A stretch of DNA of 64,000 nt from Entophlyctis helioformis (lineage: Eukaryota > Chytridiomycota > Chytridiomycetes > Chytridiales > Chytriomycetaceae): assembly GCA_025526915.1 (NCBI GenBank), contig JAHLKH010000057.1, forward strand, positions 78,148 through 142,147, read 5' to 3'. This document shows, in pieces, positions 1 to 13,214 of the stretch. The notes under the pieces are model-generated. The model worked only from the letters and a program-made list of their open reading frames with translations. It was not told the origin of the DNA and made no database searches. A program made the translations under genes and the position numbers. How positions within the stretch are numbered: the stretch's first letter is position 1; each line of letters opens with the position of its first letter.

Positions 1-13
1 CGTCCGACCAGTG

Positions 14-94
14 GAAGCCAGCCAATCAGCGCACGTCCACCAAGCCAGCCAATCAGCGCACGTCCACCAAGCCAGCCAATCAGAGCACGTCCGC
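14..94 (+). repeat. Three tandem 27-bp repeats, each with a CCAAT box
   Basis: Three near-identical 27-bp units lie head to tail just upstream of LTN1. Each carries GCCAGCCAATCA, so CCAAT pentamers sit at 22, 49 and 76, exactly 27 bp apart. The third unit has two substitutions. CCAAT is the binding site of the NF-Y/HAP complex in fungi and animals. A promoter role for LTN1, whose ATG is at 190, is inferred from position. The repeat may begin before the window edge. Confidence 0.7.
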
Positions 95-189
95 CAGGTT
101 CGAGTCAGTCGACGAGGATGTCGTGTGCACGACATCGATCCGCGATTCGCCAAGCGACGTGCGACTGCCCATACAAACGAACAGCAGTC

Positions 190-3100
190 ATGGGCAAGAA
201 GGAAACCAAGCCGCGAGTCAAGGGCAACATGGCGCCTGCCGCTAGCAGGTGAGCCGGGCCGTGCTGCTCCCTCGCCGAGGACTGTTCTGTGCCGCCCTGC
301 TCTGCGCTCGATGCTCTTTGTCTGCGCTGGTTTGGCCTGGCAGCCCCTGTGCTGGCCTGCTCATGCGCCAGCAGACAGCCCTGTGTTCCGGACACCTAAC
401 CTCACCAACCAACCACTCCCGCCAGCCGAGCTGCCGAGCTTCTTGCCTCTACTTCTGGATCTGGACCGGCTGCAGGCATGGCCTTTGGCTTTGGAGCTGG
501 TGCTGCTGGAGCTGGAGCTGGTGCTGGTGGCGCTGGATTCGGGTCTGGATTCGGATCAGGAGCAGCTGCAGGCACCACCGGCGCTGGCGGCCCTGGTTAC
601 AGCAGAGGCCCTCCTGCTCTGGCCTTTGGAGCCAGCTCGGCCGCTGCAGCCACGCTTGCATTCGGCCACAGCCAATTTGCCGCGCTTGACTTGGGTGGTG
701 CGTCGACTTCGAGAGCCGCAAGCGCATCGTCGTCTGGTTCTGGCGCTGGCGGCGCAGGAGGTGGTGCTGGAGCCATGGGCGACGATCACTCCCACCAGAG
801 CGGCCTGCACCCCGATCTGCGAGTCATTCTCAAGAAACTTGCAAAGAGAGACACCACCACCAAGCTCAAGGCGCTCGATGAATTCAACGCCTTTGTTGCA
901 GAGCACCAAGACGCGGCAGATCTGCAGAGCCTTGTGCCGACTTGGGTAAGCGCCGTCGTTCAACACGCACTGTTGTTCAACGTGCCTGCCAGCCGCATTC
1001 TTGCACATTCCCGATGAGATGCAGGTGATTGATGCGACCGCTGATTCTTGCACTCTTGCTTTGGACCGCGTTGCACATCTGCCATCATTCCCATCGTCGC
1101 TCTGCACCCATCCGCCGACGGATCGGCATTGCAACAGCCGAGCGTCTACTGCCGTCTCATTGTCGATCCAGATCGTCGCATCCGTGAAGCAATGGCGCGA
1201 CTTCACGCTGCCATTGCCAGGCTTCTTCAGAAACAGCTCGCGCCTATCCTCAAGGACATCATTGGGCCATGGATGCTCGCACACTACGATCCCTCAAAGG
1301 AAGTCGCCAGGCTCTCCGCAGACACGTTTGAGACAACGTTCCCAAACAAACGCTCCAATGTTGTGCAGTTTTGCCAGTCTGCCATCGTATCGTATGTCTC
1401 GTCCAACATTCTCGACCAGACTCCCGAAACCATGAGCGATCCGCGCTTTACCACGCCGGAAGACATGGCCTCCAAGTTCTCGCGCGTCGTTGCTGCCTCG
1501 TTTGACATTCTCGGTGGCCTCGTTGGTGGGTGGATGAGTAGTGCTTGTCGTTTCAGGAAGCACTCGCATTGACACCACCTGACTGACTGCACCACCAACC
1601 GTTGCTCATCATGTCTGGCCGGTGTGCACTGGTTCATCTGCCTCTGTTCTGCCTACAGAGCTGCTGACCAAGGAAAACATGGCTCTGGAGCAGGACCAGT
1701 ACGACGCTCTGTTTTCCAACTCCCACTTTTGGGCTCGTTCTGGCCACGAATATCCGGCTATTCGCCGTTCCTGCTACGTCTTTATCAAAACCTGTCTTTT
1801 GAATATGCCTGGTATGTCAGTATGCACCAGTCCAGCCTGGCGGGCAGGCCGGAAAAGGCTGCACGTGATGCTGCCAGTATGTATGCATTGACTGCAATCT
1901 ATCCACTGACGATCCTGCCGACAACACGGTGATTCAGACATTGTCGAGAAGCACCTGGATTTGATTTCGTCGACTTTCCTCGCAAAGGCGTTTCTTGACA
2001 AGACTCCTTCAACGCATGCCGATCTCTGGAACGCTGTCTTGCTCCTGACAAGACAGTTTCCGGCGTCATGGAAGCTAGCGTCGGCCAAAAAGTCGGTTCT
2101 TGGCCGCTTGATCGCGTTCCTGTCAAACGGCGCGTACGGATCCGTCAGCGCCTCGTATCCTTGTCTGCTGCCGCTTCTCGGAAACCTTCCGATGCAGGTG
2201 CGTCCCACTTGCCATTGTTTGACATTCACAGTTTGCACGACCAACACCTTTCCAATCTCCGCGCGGCTACAGATGATCAAGGAAAACGATGCGGCTTTTT
2301 GCAAAGACTTCTTTGCTGCTTTCTGGAAGGGTCTGGATGCCGTCGAACGCCCGTTTGCGACAATGGCCGTTGATGCGTATTTTGAGTGTCTCCTGTTCCT
2401 CATCACCCGCTCTTCACAGCTCCCTGAGGCGGCTGCGCTCCGGCTGATGCACACGGACGCATTCCGACCTCTGCTCGCGCATCTCTTCCCATTCAAGCAG
2501 CTGACCGATGCCAAGACACGTCTCAGACCAGAGGACGTCGAGTCTGTGTTTGCTTCGTTCTTGCTTCGCATGTGGACATCGCAGTCGGTCACCGATCACC
2601 AAAGAGCACAGTTCAAGACCAAGCTCGACGAATTCGTTTCGCTTGGCGTCTCTCAGTCTATGGTGCACCTGCATCCGCAGCAGTCACATGCTCAAGATTA
2701 CCAGCCTGAATTGCTGGACGATTCTGATATGGAGGCTGTTTGTGCTCGTCTTGCTGGCCTGACCGTCGCCATCGATAAGGCTGCCCAGTCTCTGCCAGGC
2801 GGCGCCACACCCGCCTTTACTGGCTTTTTCAGCAGCACCGTGTGCAGCATTGTCCAGCATGCCATCAGCGGCATCTCCAGACACGCAAAGCAGGCCGCGC
2901 CAGCCGCAACCATGGCAACTGTCCCCGGCAGCCTCGCGTCTCTCATCGCGTCTCTGATGGCTCATTTCGGCACTGCCATCATTGCTTCACCTCCCGCTGC
3001 AGCCGCTGTCTTGACCTTTCTGTCGGGCGACGCACTGGATGCTATTCGCAGCAACGCAGCATCACCATTTGCCATGTCGCTCCTAGCCGCCACCACATCG

Positions 3101-6100
3101 GTGTTTGCCACGGTGTGCAGCATCAAACCTGACGTTGCACTGACTGAGAAGACCAGGCTCTGTGGGATTCCCTCATGGATGCCGTCTTTGATGTTCCCGA
3201 CGACCAACTCAAGCTCCGCGTGCTGCACTCGATCGTTACCAAACCCACAAAGTCCGCCCTCGCAACCATCATCTCCACCAACTGCAGTCTGCTCGACAGC
3301 CTTGTCGAAAAGACAGTCAGCGAGGGCAACCCCAGCAAGTCTCCGTATGCCGCCGAGTGCATTGCCGCGTTCTTGCGCACCACACCCGACGAAAGCATTC
3401 TCTCCGACAGGGCCATCCACGACGTCATCTCGACCATCAAGACCACCCTCATGTCGGCCTCCCTGTCATACTTGGTTGTCCGCAACAAGCACAGCCACGC
3501 GGTGTCGGCGCGTCTCATCAGTCGCACTCTCTTCGTCCTCACATCCTCAACAACTGCCTGTCTCCTCTCCCGCCGCTCACTCGCCACCTCACGCCGCACC
3601 TCTTCAGCTTGGTTTCGCCCATCTTCCTGAACGTCATTGATCTCGGCATCTTCCATCCTGCTTCCGTTGCGACGTTTGCCTGGGAGCCGGCCTGGGATGC
3701 ATCAACCGAGCAGGATATGGTCTTGAGCAGCATCGCATCCACCGCCAAAAACATCTGGCCAGGCATGGCTGCCGTCGTCAAGCACGTTGGCGGGCACATG
3801 GTTCGTTCTGCCTTGGAACAGTGGCTGCAGCAATGGGCCGTGTCATTTAGCGATCCGTTCCACTGCGGAAGCCCATCCGACTTTGTCGCTCAGATCAAGA
3901 CGCTGCTGGACCTACTTGCCGACAAGGATTCGCGCTCTGTCCACTACCGAATCATTGAGGGCTCCATCCAGTCACGGGATGTGTGGACGCGTGCCAGCAC
4001 GCCTTTTATTGTTGTTGACGAACGGCTCGCCATTGTCGATCCCATCTTTGCTCTCGTGCCAACGGATCCAGCCCTGCTTGGCTATGCGGCCAATGCGGCC
4101 AGCACCGCATCGACTGCTGCCACCAAAAGTCCGGTTGCATACGATCACGACGGTCTCAGCTTGTACGCACGCATGGCCTCTTCATGATCGGCCTTATCAA
4201 GGACAAGGTCATTGACACAAATGTCATGGACGCTGGCGTTGTGTGGATCTGGGTTGAGCTTGTGCGCTTTGCCAATGTCTGCGATACCATCAACGCGTGC
4301 AACGAGCAGCGCGCCGCGCCATGGTCCTCTGACTGCATCATCCCGCACAAGCACCTGTCGCAAGAAATCCACATGCTTCTTGTCGAGACGATCAAGCGCT
4401 CAACCACGTCACTGCGGGAGATGGCCAAGGAGACCATCCAGCGCATCAAACAGTCGCCGTCACCTTCGCCATCAGAAACGGCCATTTTGGCTGTTGCTGC
4501 TCTGGATAACAGCCTCGTGTCCTCGCTCCAACAGCTGCATCGCTTCGAGTATGCGCGTGCTTACTTTGAGATCATGAAGGCCATCTTCGCCAAGGCCCAT
4601 TTTTCAAGCGACGATGATGCGTCCGCGTGGATCCAGGCCGACGCTATTCTGCAGCTGCGCGAGGATGGATATGCCACGTCTATAGCGCTCCTCATGGCGC
4701 TTGCATCGCAGGCTAAACCTGTCAAGGCTGCCGGACCGCTTGTCAAGTCTCTGGTTGACGCACTCTCAAAGGTGGAGAAATCCAGTCTTGGAGCCGCGTC
4801 GTCGCAGATGGAAGGTAAGCACGGGGGGACATGCCCAGCACCAGCACCAGCACCCAATCGATCTCATGCGTGCCTCTTGAATAACTCTTGTTCTGACGCA
4901 TGCTATGGTGGCCTCATCGGATGCTCGTTGCTCAGCATACAAGCTCCTTGTCCGCCTCAATGGCATTGCCATCAATCCATCAGGCCCAACGTATGTGCAG
5001 AAGCAATCCAATGTGCTGACTCCTGACCAAGCGGCCCTGCTTCAGCGCCGCATTCGAATGTGGTTTGATGGAGATTTGCCAGTGTCGTCGGCCACGCCTG
5101 CCATGCCTGCGAATGCGCCGACTCCGGCGCCAGTCGCCACAGAGTTTCCCGCGTCGTCCAATCCGTGCCTACGCAACCACACAAACGCGCAGTCTGCAAG
5201 GCTGCTCTTGTTGCTTGTTCGCGTCTCGCCACCTGGAATCGCCATGACCAAATTCCTTGTCGACCTTGTGCACCACTGGCTTGGCATTCTGGCGCATCTC
5301 CACGCACCACCCCGCGCACCCGCTGCGTCCGAAACGCTGCTTTTGTACCACGTGCTTGCTCTGTGGCAAGAGCTGCGCGACATGTCAAGCGTCAATCCCA
5401 AGGACTGGGCATATGTGGCTGATATGGAAGGTGCCATCTCGGCAACGTGTCTGCAGCTGCTGATGACGTCCTGCAGCGATCTGGACAAGGACCTGCCCAC
5501 ACCCATCGTTGAGATTCAGTCTCTTTTGTGCGACCTGGTCGTCGGTGTCGATCTGACGGTGAGCGGGAATGCCGCCCTTGTGCCAACCAACAAGGTATGC
5601 TTTCTACTCGCACCGCACTGTCGCTCTTGACGTGCAACTGATCTGCTTGGCATTGCAGCTCTACCCGATGCTATACTCTCGCAACATTAACGTGCAGAGA
5701 ACCGCATGGAGCATGCTGCATCGACTCACCAAGGTCGCTGTTCAGACACGATCTCTCGCCATTGAAATGGGAGCGGGCCAATCATCAAGCAGTCAAGGCC
5801 TCACAGAGGACGAAGATGGCGATCATGATGGCAGTGCTGATAGCGAAGTCGAAGATGAAGGCGACGAAGCGGACACTGCCGACACTGACGCAGCTGGCCC
5901 AGATGCCGGCGCGTCCGCCAACGCCTCGAGCGGACATGCTGCGGAAGACGAGCAGATCGACCAGCTCCCAGCGCACTGATGACGGGGCTATTGCGTCGCG
6001 TCAGTCAGGATGATGTATGGGTTCAGCCTTGGCTCGTGCGACGATTTGGTGCAGAAACTGTTGCTTTGATGAGAGCTGACACGCGTTGTACACCCTTGGC

Positions 6101-7241
6101 ATGACGGTCATTCCATTACATGGCAGCATTCTCATCTGTCACTTGGATATCTGCTGTCCTGGATAATCGCATACGACTTCTTTTACGATGCGGTAAGCCG
6201 TGCACTTTTTGCATGGTTTGCGCCGTTGGATGCTTGGCACTTACCGGCGCTTGCTCTGTATGAATGCGGACACGATATGAATAGACGTTCCAACTCAAGA
6301 CAGGATTGACGACTCATCTTCGGCAGTCTGATTCTCTGTCACAATTCCTAGGCTTTATCTTTGGCGTGCTGGGTGTGGGCACGCCATCACGCATGCCCTT
6401 TGATTTGTCTGGATGGGATTTCGAGACGTACGAAGTTGACGGCTTCGATGCCGAGTCCGATGCGAGTCTCCCGCTTCTGTGCGCACACTTGTACTGGCGC
6501 ACGTTGCGCTGTGTGCCTTCATTGGTGCGCGTGTGGTGGTCCGAATGCCGAAACCGGCAGCTGACTCTTGCAGTCGAAAGGTACTCGCACATGCTGCTCA
6601 CTCTTCCATCTCGACTGCGGCTAACACCTGCCCTTGACAACACAGCTTCACCGAGCGCTTCTTCAGCCCACGCCTTCTGCAGACGGAGATGATGGCTGTG
6701 CAGAACCTGGACGCCACGCAATTTGAAGATCTCTCTGTCCGCGTTGCCAAGTCGTCCGCCGAGGTGACGGCATCGTATGAAATCGAAGAGGCCGTGCTCG
6801 AGATGGTGATCCGGCTGCCCATGTCCTTTCCGCTGCGACTGGTTGAAGTCGAGAGCGGGACGGCAGGCGGCAAGGCCGCTGGCGTGTCTGAGGCGCGTTG
6901 GCGCGCGTGGCTGCTGGGCGTGTCGTCGGTGATGGTGGCACAGAACGGCAGCATCTTGGACGCACTCACCGTTTTCAAGAAGAACGTCACGCTTCACTTT
7001 GAGGGCATCGAGGACTGCGCCATTTGTAAGTCGAGCTGCCGGCCAGGCCATGCTTGCAATTACTCATGCTTCCACTTTTCCCACCTGCGCAACAGGCTAT
7101 TCCGTCATTGGCGTCATCGATCGCTCTCTGCCCACCAAGCAGTGCAAGACCTGCAAGCACATCTTCCACGGATCGTGTCTCTTCAAGTGGTTCAAGTCGT
7201 CCAATCAGAACACTTGTCCGTTGTGCCGGCAGCCGTTTTGA
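190..7241 (+). CDS. LTN1: E3 ubiquitin-protein ligase listerin (ribosome quality control)
   Basis: Listerin binds stalled 60S subunits and ubiquitinates the trapped nascent chain. The ATG at 190 opens a short basic exon (MGKKETKPRVKG). The intron 249-425 joins in phase to a Gly/Ala/Phe-rich stretch (about 426-775), then the conserved N-terminal helical region (SGLHPDLRVILKKLAKRD, from about 800) and a long HEAT-like array. The C terminus is a RING of listerin type: CAI-C, then CKTC, FHGSC, KWFKSSN and CPLC just before the TGA at 7239-7241. At least ten short introns interrupt it, for example before 1625, 4905, 5659 and 7096. The frame drops by one base near 3538, 4177 and 5973, each repaired by adding one base to a CC or G run, so I treat these as sequence errors. 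The Gly/Ala-rich N-terminal insert is unusual. About 1,900 codons is my estimate; human listerin is about 1,770. Confidence 0.95.
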
Positions 7242-7277
7242 TAATGAATTTTTCGGGGGTTGCCCGCCAACCACAAA

Positions 7278-8105
7278 ATGTCCGTCGTCAGAAACCTTTT
7301 CAAGATCGGAGAGCAGTGTGCGTTGGCTTGCTGCTTCATAGTGCTTCACAGTGCTTCCCAGTGCTCCACAGTGTGCCGTAGTGCAGCGTGGTGTGGCGTC
7401 GGTGGTTGCAGGGACAGACTGTTTGCAGCAGTAGCAGGCGGCTCGGCTCTGCCTCTTCAACCGCAGCCTCCCGCCGCCACGCTGCCCGGCTGCTTGCCCC
7501 CCTTGGTGCCAGTGCTGCCGACCTTGTGCTGGGCAACGCCAACTCATCGTTTCTCTTTGCCATGCCGCTGTCTGCCTTGCGGCCGCTCTGCCGAAATGGG
7601 CAAACAACCAACCCCACCGCTCGCTGACTGGACCGCTCTCGACGGCCCTCTGGCTTTTCTGAACGGCCTGCTACTGCACATCCTTCCACATTTGTCCAGC
7701 CATCCGCACCCGCGAGTACCAGAACCGCCTCTTCTGGCAGGTGCGTTGCCGTGCCGTGTCAATTGCCAATGACGCATTGTTGCTCAGCGCAAAGCCAGCT
7801 CGCTGCTGCCGTCTGCTAACGCACGATATCACGTCTGCAGAAGGACTCCCACATCCCCACCCACGTCCGCAGGCGCGGCGACGGCGCTCTTTTCGGCGTG
7901 ACTCTCTTCCTGACGCTTGCGTCCACGGGCTACAGCATCAAGCTTATTGCTGACCTTGTTTCGGTACGTTTAAGAAGCATGCGGTTGGGCCACTTGCACC
8001 AACATACAGCGGACGGTGGAGCGTTGGCCCTGCTGCCGGCCCTGCTGCTGGCCGATGCCGTGGCTTGATCCAGAGTCCACCCGGTGCGTGCGATGCCGTG
8101 ACTGA
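7278..8105 (+). CDS. Cytochrome c oxidase subunit 7a-like protein (limits uncertain)
   Basis: The core exons are firm. One ends at 7740 with codons for YQNRLFWQ. The next, 7841-7963, encodes KDSHIPTHVRRRGDGALFG followed by a single membrane helix (VTLFLTLASTGYSIKLIADL). The pattern of a short charged segment with H/YxK/RxG and then one helix fits the COX7A family of inner-membrane cytochrome oxidase subunits. The start is less sure. An ATG at 7278 opens MSVVRNLFKIGEQ, which looks like a COX7A leader and lies only 36 bp after the LTN1 stop, but its splice phase to the core is not clean. The last exon (from about 8010) is assigned only because an acceptor is present there. A mitochondrial role is inferred from the family. 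Confidence 0.55.
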
Positions 8106-8236
8106 CCCCACTCAACATGCGCACACTCTTGCCTTTGGCCTGACAGAAGTAATCTGGTTCAATACTCGGGTTGCCTGCCCTCACGGGATACCATTTGATC
8201 ACACCACCCAATATGATCTAGTGGAACACATTTGTT

Positions 8237-9352
8237 TTATTCAGATGAGCGCTTGCTCTTCTTTGACTTTCTGTCCTTCTTGTCCTTCTTGCCGTCTTTG
8301 CGGTCCACACCATCATCAGCCTCTGGCCGCGTCTTGAGCTTCTTTTCCTTCTTTCCTCTTCTCCTTCTTTCCTCTTCTCCTTTTTTGTCCTTCTTCTCCT
8401 TGGTCTTCTTGACCTTGCGAGGCTTGATCGCCAATGCCGATGCATCCAGCGCTCCAGCCGCTGCGTTGGTAGAGGCATGCATGCCCAGACCCGCCATGCT
8501 TTGATCGTTGTCGCTCTCGTCGCTGTCGTCCGAGTGCTTGCGCTTGCGAGCCTGGGGTGCATTGGCACGAGGAGCGTCGTCATCCGAGTCATGCCCAATG
8601 AGAGCGTGTCCGTCTGTGCGTCTCAGCTTGCCTGGCTGGTGTGCACGCGCACCCTTCCGCGCGGTGCGTCCTCCACAGGCACGCAACAGCTCCTCATCGG
8701 TGATCTTGATCGAGTAGTCCTTGTTTTCGTCCACAGCCTTGGTTTCTGTCGCACTAGCCATTTAAACGACACTGGTCAACTAACGCCATCTCCGCCAGCC
8801 TACTGAATGCAAGATACCGTACTCTGAACTCTTGACAAATGCGCCGTACAGCAACGCTTTCTCCTGCTGTTTCTGGACAGACACGGACGCTTTGAGGATC
8901 TGCACCTCTCCTTCGTCATCTTGCTCAATCGTGATGCCTGCCGTTGTCTTGTTGAAGATGTGATCCCTGCGTCCAAGAGCGGGTGAGTCTTTCCGACACA
9001 TCGTGGGCATTGTTTCACATTGCACTTGCGCACCACCACTGAAAGCCCCACGCCTTGTCATCTGTTCCAAGCTGCCGTTGAGATGCACGGCAGTGTCAGC
9101 AACCACCACCACCACCACTACCACCACCACCATACGAAACGATCGGCCCGCCACTCACACCGCCGGTATTGTTCTTGACACCGACTGTTATGGCCTTCTT
9201 GAGACCGCCTACTCACACGCAGCATGGGTGGTGAGCACAGCAGGACTCTTGCAACGCTGGAAACTGCCGAATGACTTGCCTCCACTCTTGCCAAGGCCTT
9301 GGCCCTTCTCCCAGCCAAACTTTGTAAGCTCTCTCTCTGCAAACGACGGCAT
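8237..9352 (-). CDS. GPATCH4: G-patch domain protein 4 (nucleolar)
   Basis: Read on the minus strand, the ATG at 9352 opens MPSFAERELTKFGWEKGQGL, the G-patch signature that activates DEAH helicases. Exon 1 (9280-9352) joins through a 71-nt intron to GLKKAITVGVKNNTGGV, and a second intron (8967-9135) leads to HIFNKTTAGITIEQDDEGE, both matching the GPATCH4 order. The C-terminal exon carries the family block ITDEELLRACGGRTARKGAR and then a long Lys/Glu/Asp-rich basic tail typical of nucleolar proteins. Intron 1 has a GC donor (GAG|GCAAGT). Intron 2 contains a (CCA)n run. The junction into the last exon near 8770-8800 was not resolved. The TAA stop lies inside an AATAAA signal (8236-8241), so the 3' UTR must be very short. 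The start codon is about 200 bp from the divergent TFIIIC gene. Confidence 0.88.
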
Positions 9353-9552
9353 TCCTGTGCGTCGTCTGTGCCAAGGAAGACACTGGGTCAGTTGCCGTTG
9401 AAGCGAGCGAGTCGTCGCCGAGAACGCACGTTTGGGGTCTTGGTCAAACACCACAAGAAATTTTCTGGCTGGATGACTCGTGGACAGCTCGGTCGTGGAC
9501 GAGGCGTGGACGAGGCCGTGGTCAGGCAACGGATGCAAAGCCAGAGACTAAA

Positions 9553-12500
9553 GTGTCGGCCGCTGGAAAGAGGTCGCTTGTTCAGACAAAACTGAGCTTT
9601 GCGCCAAGGCAGCGGCGTGCGTCTGCGGCGGATGCTCTGCAAGACGCCGATGAAGTAAACAACAGCGATTCAAAAGTGACCGACGACGACGACGAAGACG
9701 AAGACGACGACTTTGACGCCAGCAAGATGCAAGAGTCAGACGATGACGACGACGATGACGACGATGACGATGGGGAGGATGCCGAGGCCGGTGACGGAGA
9801 CGAAGATAGCGGCAGCGAGGGTTCAGACCGCCGTGCAAGGTCTGGCCACGACGGCAACTCTTTGGCTGCGTCGGGATCCGAGTCTGGGGCTCGCTTGACA
9901 CGAGCAGGAACGCGCACCTCAAGGAGTTCTTCACGGCTTGCGGCAGCTCACCCTGACAGCCAGCAGGATCAAGGTGAACAGGCATTGCTTCTGTGGTCTC
10001 TGCAGGTATCGCTGACCGGTATTGGACGGCAGCTGGCGAACAGAGTGGCGCAGAGGAGGACGATCAAGCGCAGACGTCTGATGCGTTCAAGGACATGACC
10101 AAGATCATTCGCGACTTGATCCATCGCACCATGACCGCCGACTCGCAGCCAGTCGACATGCGTCAGCGCAAAGGCAAGCATTCCAGACCATCGCAGAACC
10201 AGGCGAAAGAGAGGGTTATTTTCGTCCAGCTCGTCAATGATCGCATCTACTGTCCTGTTCTCGGTTGCCACAAGCATTTTTCGCACAATGCCGGGCTCAA
10301 GTACCACTTGCAAGTCGCCTTCCATGACATGACGCAGTTCCTGAATCTTGCATACATGGACCAAGGGCTTGGCAAGGCAACGTCTCAATCTGAGCAAGCA
10401 CCAACCGCGCAGGGCAACGCACAGCCATCCGCGACAGCAGAGCCTACGACTGATGGCTCGCAGAACCCACTCTCACCGCGGAGCGACGATGCGCATCCAG
10501 AAGAGCATCCCGAAGCATCATCGGTCGCACGCGATTACATCCCGCCCGACGTGCGCCGTCTTGCGCAGGAGATCCCTGCCGAGGACTACCCAATCAGCAT
10601 CAACGACATTGCCATGCTGGTGCCTGGTCTGACGTTCAGCAAACAGTTCCCAATGTTGTTTGCTCCCATGTCGCTCTTGACAGCCAAGACAAGCAGCAAC
10701 CCTGAGACCAAAAAGTTCAAGCCAAGATTGTCTGCGGTCGTGACAGCAAGTACACCCTCTGGTGATATGATCGCATCGCATCCTTTGCCGCCGGTGCCTT
10801 GGGTCGATCCTGCCAGCATCTGCTTGAGTCCATCGATCGCTGATTGGACACTTGTAGCGCCAAGGTGGGATGGCCCATGCATGTCTTGCCTAAACAGTCC
10901 CAGGCAGCACTCCTTTAACAAACACTTTGTCTTTCTAGTGACGCTTCAGGCTATCTTCACAACAAGTCCAGCCTTGATATACACTTGAAGCACAAATCAA
11001 CCAAGCATCATGTCAAGCTCGAGCCTTACACGGCAGCATACGTTGGTCAGTGCAGCCATAGAAATGCCCGATTTGCTGCTTCGCACAATGGACAGCCGCT
11101 TACACATCGGCCATCCCACTTCCAACTGATGTTGCATGAATTCACAATGCACTCGAACCAATTGCTTCCACAGCGGCACCGGGTCGCAAGCGCATGCTCC
11201 TGAATACCGGATGCTCTGTATGGGCAATCAAGTGGTGCCCAAACGTGCCTGATGGTCATGGTAAATCACAATGTATCCTTGCACCTGCACGCGCTGCTTT
11301 TGCCTTTCTGACATGGGCCGTGATCCAAATCTTTGATCTTCTCAGTCTACCAGTACCTTGCCGTTGCCGGGTACAGCTCGATGGATCAACACCATATTGT
11401 CGGCAACTGCCAATCGCCAGCCGCTCCAAACGACCCATCAATGAGAGGGGTTATCCAGATCTGGCGCGTGCCCCTGAAACCCGATGACAGGGGGAATGTG
11501 CCAGTCATGGAGATGGCCATTGCACATGATCGCGGCCGCGTATTCAGCCTCGATTGGTGTTCATCGGGACTGTATGATGCATCATGCGAGGTCAGTGTTG
11601 CTAGATGCATGGCATTTCTGTCAATGCTCAAGGCATCTCACAATCGCAGCGTTGGCCTGCACATCAAAGATCGAGCGTCTCGGCGTCCTTGCAGCATGCT
11701 TTGGCGATGGATCGTCTGTTATCTTGAACATTCCCGTACCGTCTTCTCTCAGGGCTGCTCTAAATAGCCAGCAGCAAGCCCAGTGTTCGGAATCTCCGCT
11801 GACGCGTAAGTCCACCACATTATGCTGTCACTGGCTGTCCTACCACTTACACGCTGTCTTGCCGTTAGTACGCATACGCAAACCATTGGCAAATATCAGC
11901 TTGCAGGACGTACTGCTCCATCGCGTAGCTTGGGCGTCACGCGACAGGCTCGCAGTTGGGTCTCAGGATGGTATGGCGATACTTTATCGATGGTCGACTG
12001 CTACCGTTACTTTGTTTGCACGCGCTAAACGCATCTTGATCACAGGCCGCATCTTTATCATCGACACCACCATGCACTGCAATCGGGAAACTTTGACGCC
12101 GATCGAGGTAACCTGCTTGGTGCCAGTTTGCGCTTATGCATGGGTCAGACACTTACAACTGTATCCATTGCATACACTCAGACGTCGTGTGCGGCTTCCA
12201 AGCACACGATTCTGCCATCTGGGATATCACTTGGTGCACCTTGGACGGACGACCGCCGCGCTATATGTTCAGCTCTGGACATGACGGCAATGTGTACATG
12301 CACGACATTCTCGACCCTTGGGTCTCCACATCTATTGCACGATCGCGCAGTAAGCCAGAAGCCTGCATTCCTGCACGTTCATCTTCTCTGGGCTGACTGC
12401 TTGCCGCTACAGCTTTTGCGATTCCTTTGTCTCTGTCCTTGTCATCGTTTGGCAACATCTTCTTTGGCGATTCGGAGTTTGAAGCGCGCATGCAGCGCTT

Positions 12501-13063
12501 CTTGTTCGAGCCCGGCGAGGCCAACTCCAAAACGAGCAGCAACAAGTGCATGAATGCGCATACTGCATGTATATGGGACGTGGACGCGTCGCAACGCTTT
12601 CCGTTTGTGGCAAGCGGCGGCGCAGATGGGATGCTCCTATTTGTCAACCACACCAAGCCTGATCGGCGAAAGTCTATGGTTTTGTACCAAGTCACGTACA
12701 ATCCTGGTTCGCAAGCGCTCGTCTTTGACGACCATGTCAGACCTGCAGTGAGGCTGCTTTCAATGCTGCTGCTCTGTCTGATTTCTGCTAACTGTCGGTC
12801 CTGCATTCAGCTACCGCCCAAGGGAAAGAGAGGCTATGGACAGGATGTGCTTACGGCTCCCCAAATTGGTATCCAGCAGGTGTGTTTTCTGGCCATTCTC
12901 GCACTGATGCAGACGATGTGCCTCGATGCATGCTGACAATCCATCGCCACCTACTGCCTGGCAGGTTTGCTGGTCGCCAAGCAGGATGGGTGCTCAGTGG
13001 CTGGCGAGTGGTGGGGCGATGGGCTGGGTGCGCATCGATGCGTGTTTTGGTCTTGCCGGTTGA
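9553..13063 (+). CDS. TFIIIC subunit with WD repeats (GTF3C2/Tfc6-like)
   Basis: Probable subunit of the Pol III factor TFIIIC, which binds the B box of tRNA genes. The N-terminal exon (from 9553) holds the segment KRSLVQTKLSFAP and a very acidic Asp/Glu tract. A C2H2 zinc finger follows at about 10240-10330 (C-x4-C, then H-x5-H; YCPVLGCHKHF). From about 11190 a WD-type beta-propeller is spread over many exons: GCSVWAIKWCPN, YLAVAGYSS, GVIQIWRVPL, AIWDITWC, and a last blade with VCWSPSRMGAQWLASGGA before the TGA at 13061. The opening blade (VWA-x-WCP) and closing blade (VCW-P...WLASGG) are the features that suggest GTF3C2/Tfc6 rather than another WD protein. I do not know whether a C2H2 finger is usual in this family. 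It converges on DYNC2H1, 150 bp away. Confidence 0.68.
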
Positions 13064-13214
13064 CAGTGCAAGTGCTCCCAATACACAGCCTCGCCGCGCG
13101 CATATGCCTTGCCGACTTTCAATCATCAGTTTGAATGCCATTGTTACTGTCCCGCCTTTATTCGTCGGCCAGTGCACTATAATGTAACCCTGGCGGATAC
13201 CGATGGGGCACTTG

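Noticed and set aside
97..107. GGTTCGAGTC resembling a tRNA B box
   Set aside because: No A box, anticodon arm or acceptor stem pairs around it; it follows the CCAAT repeat and is a chance match.
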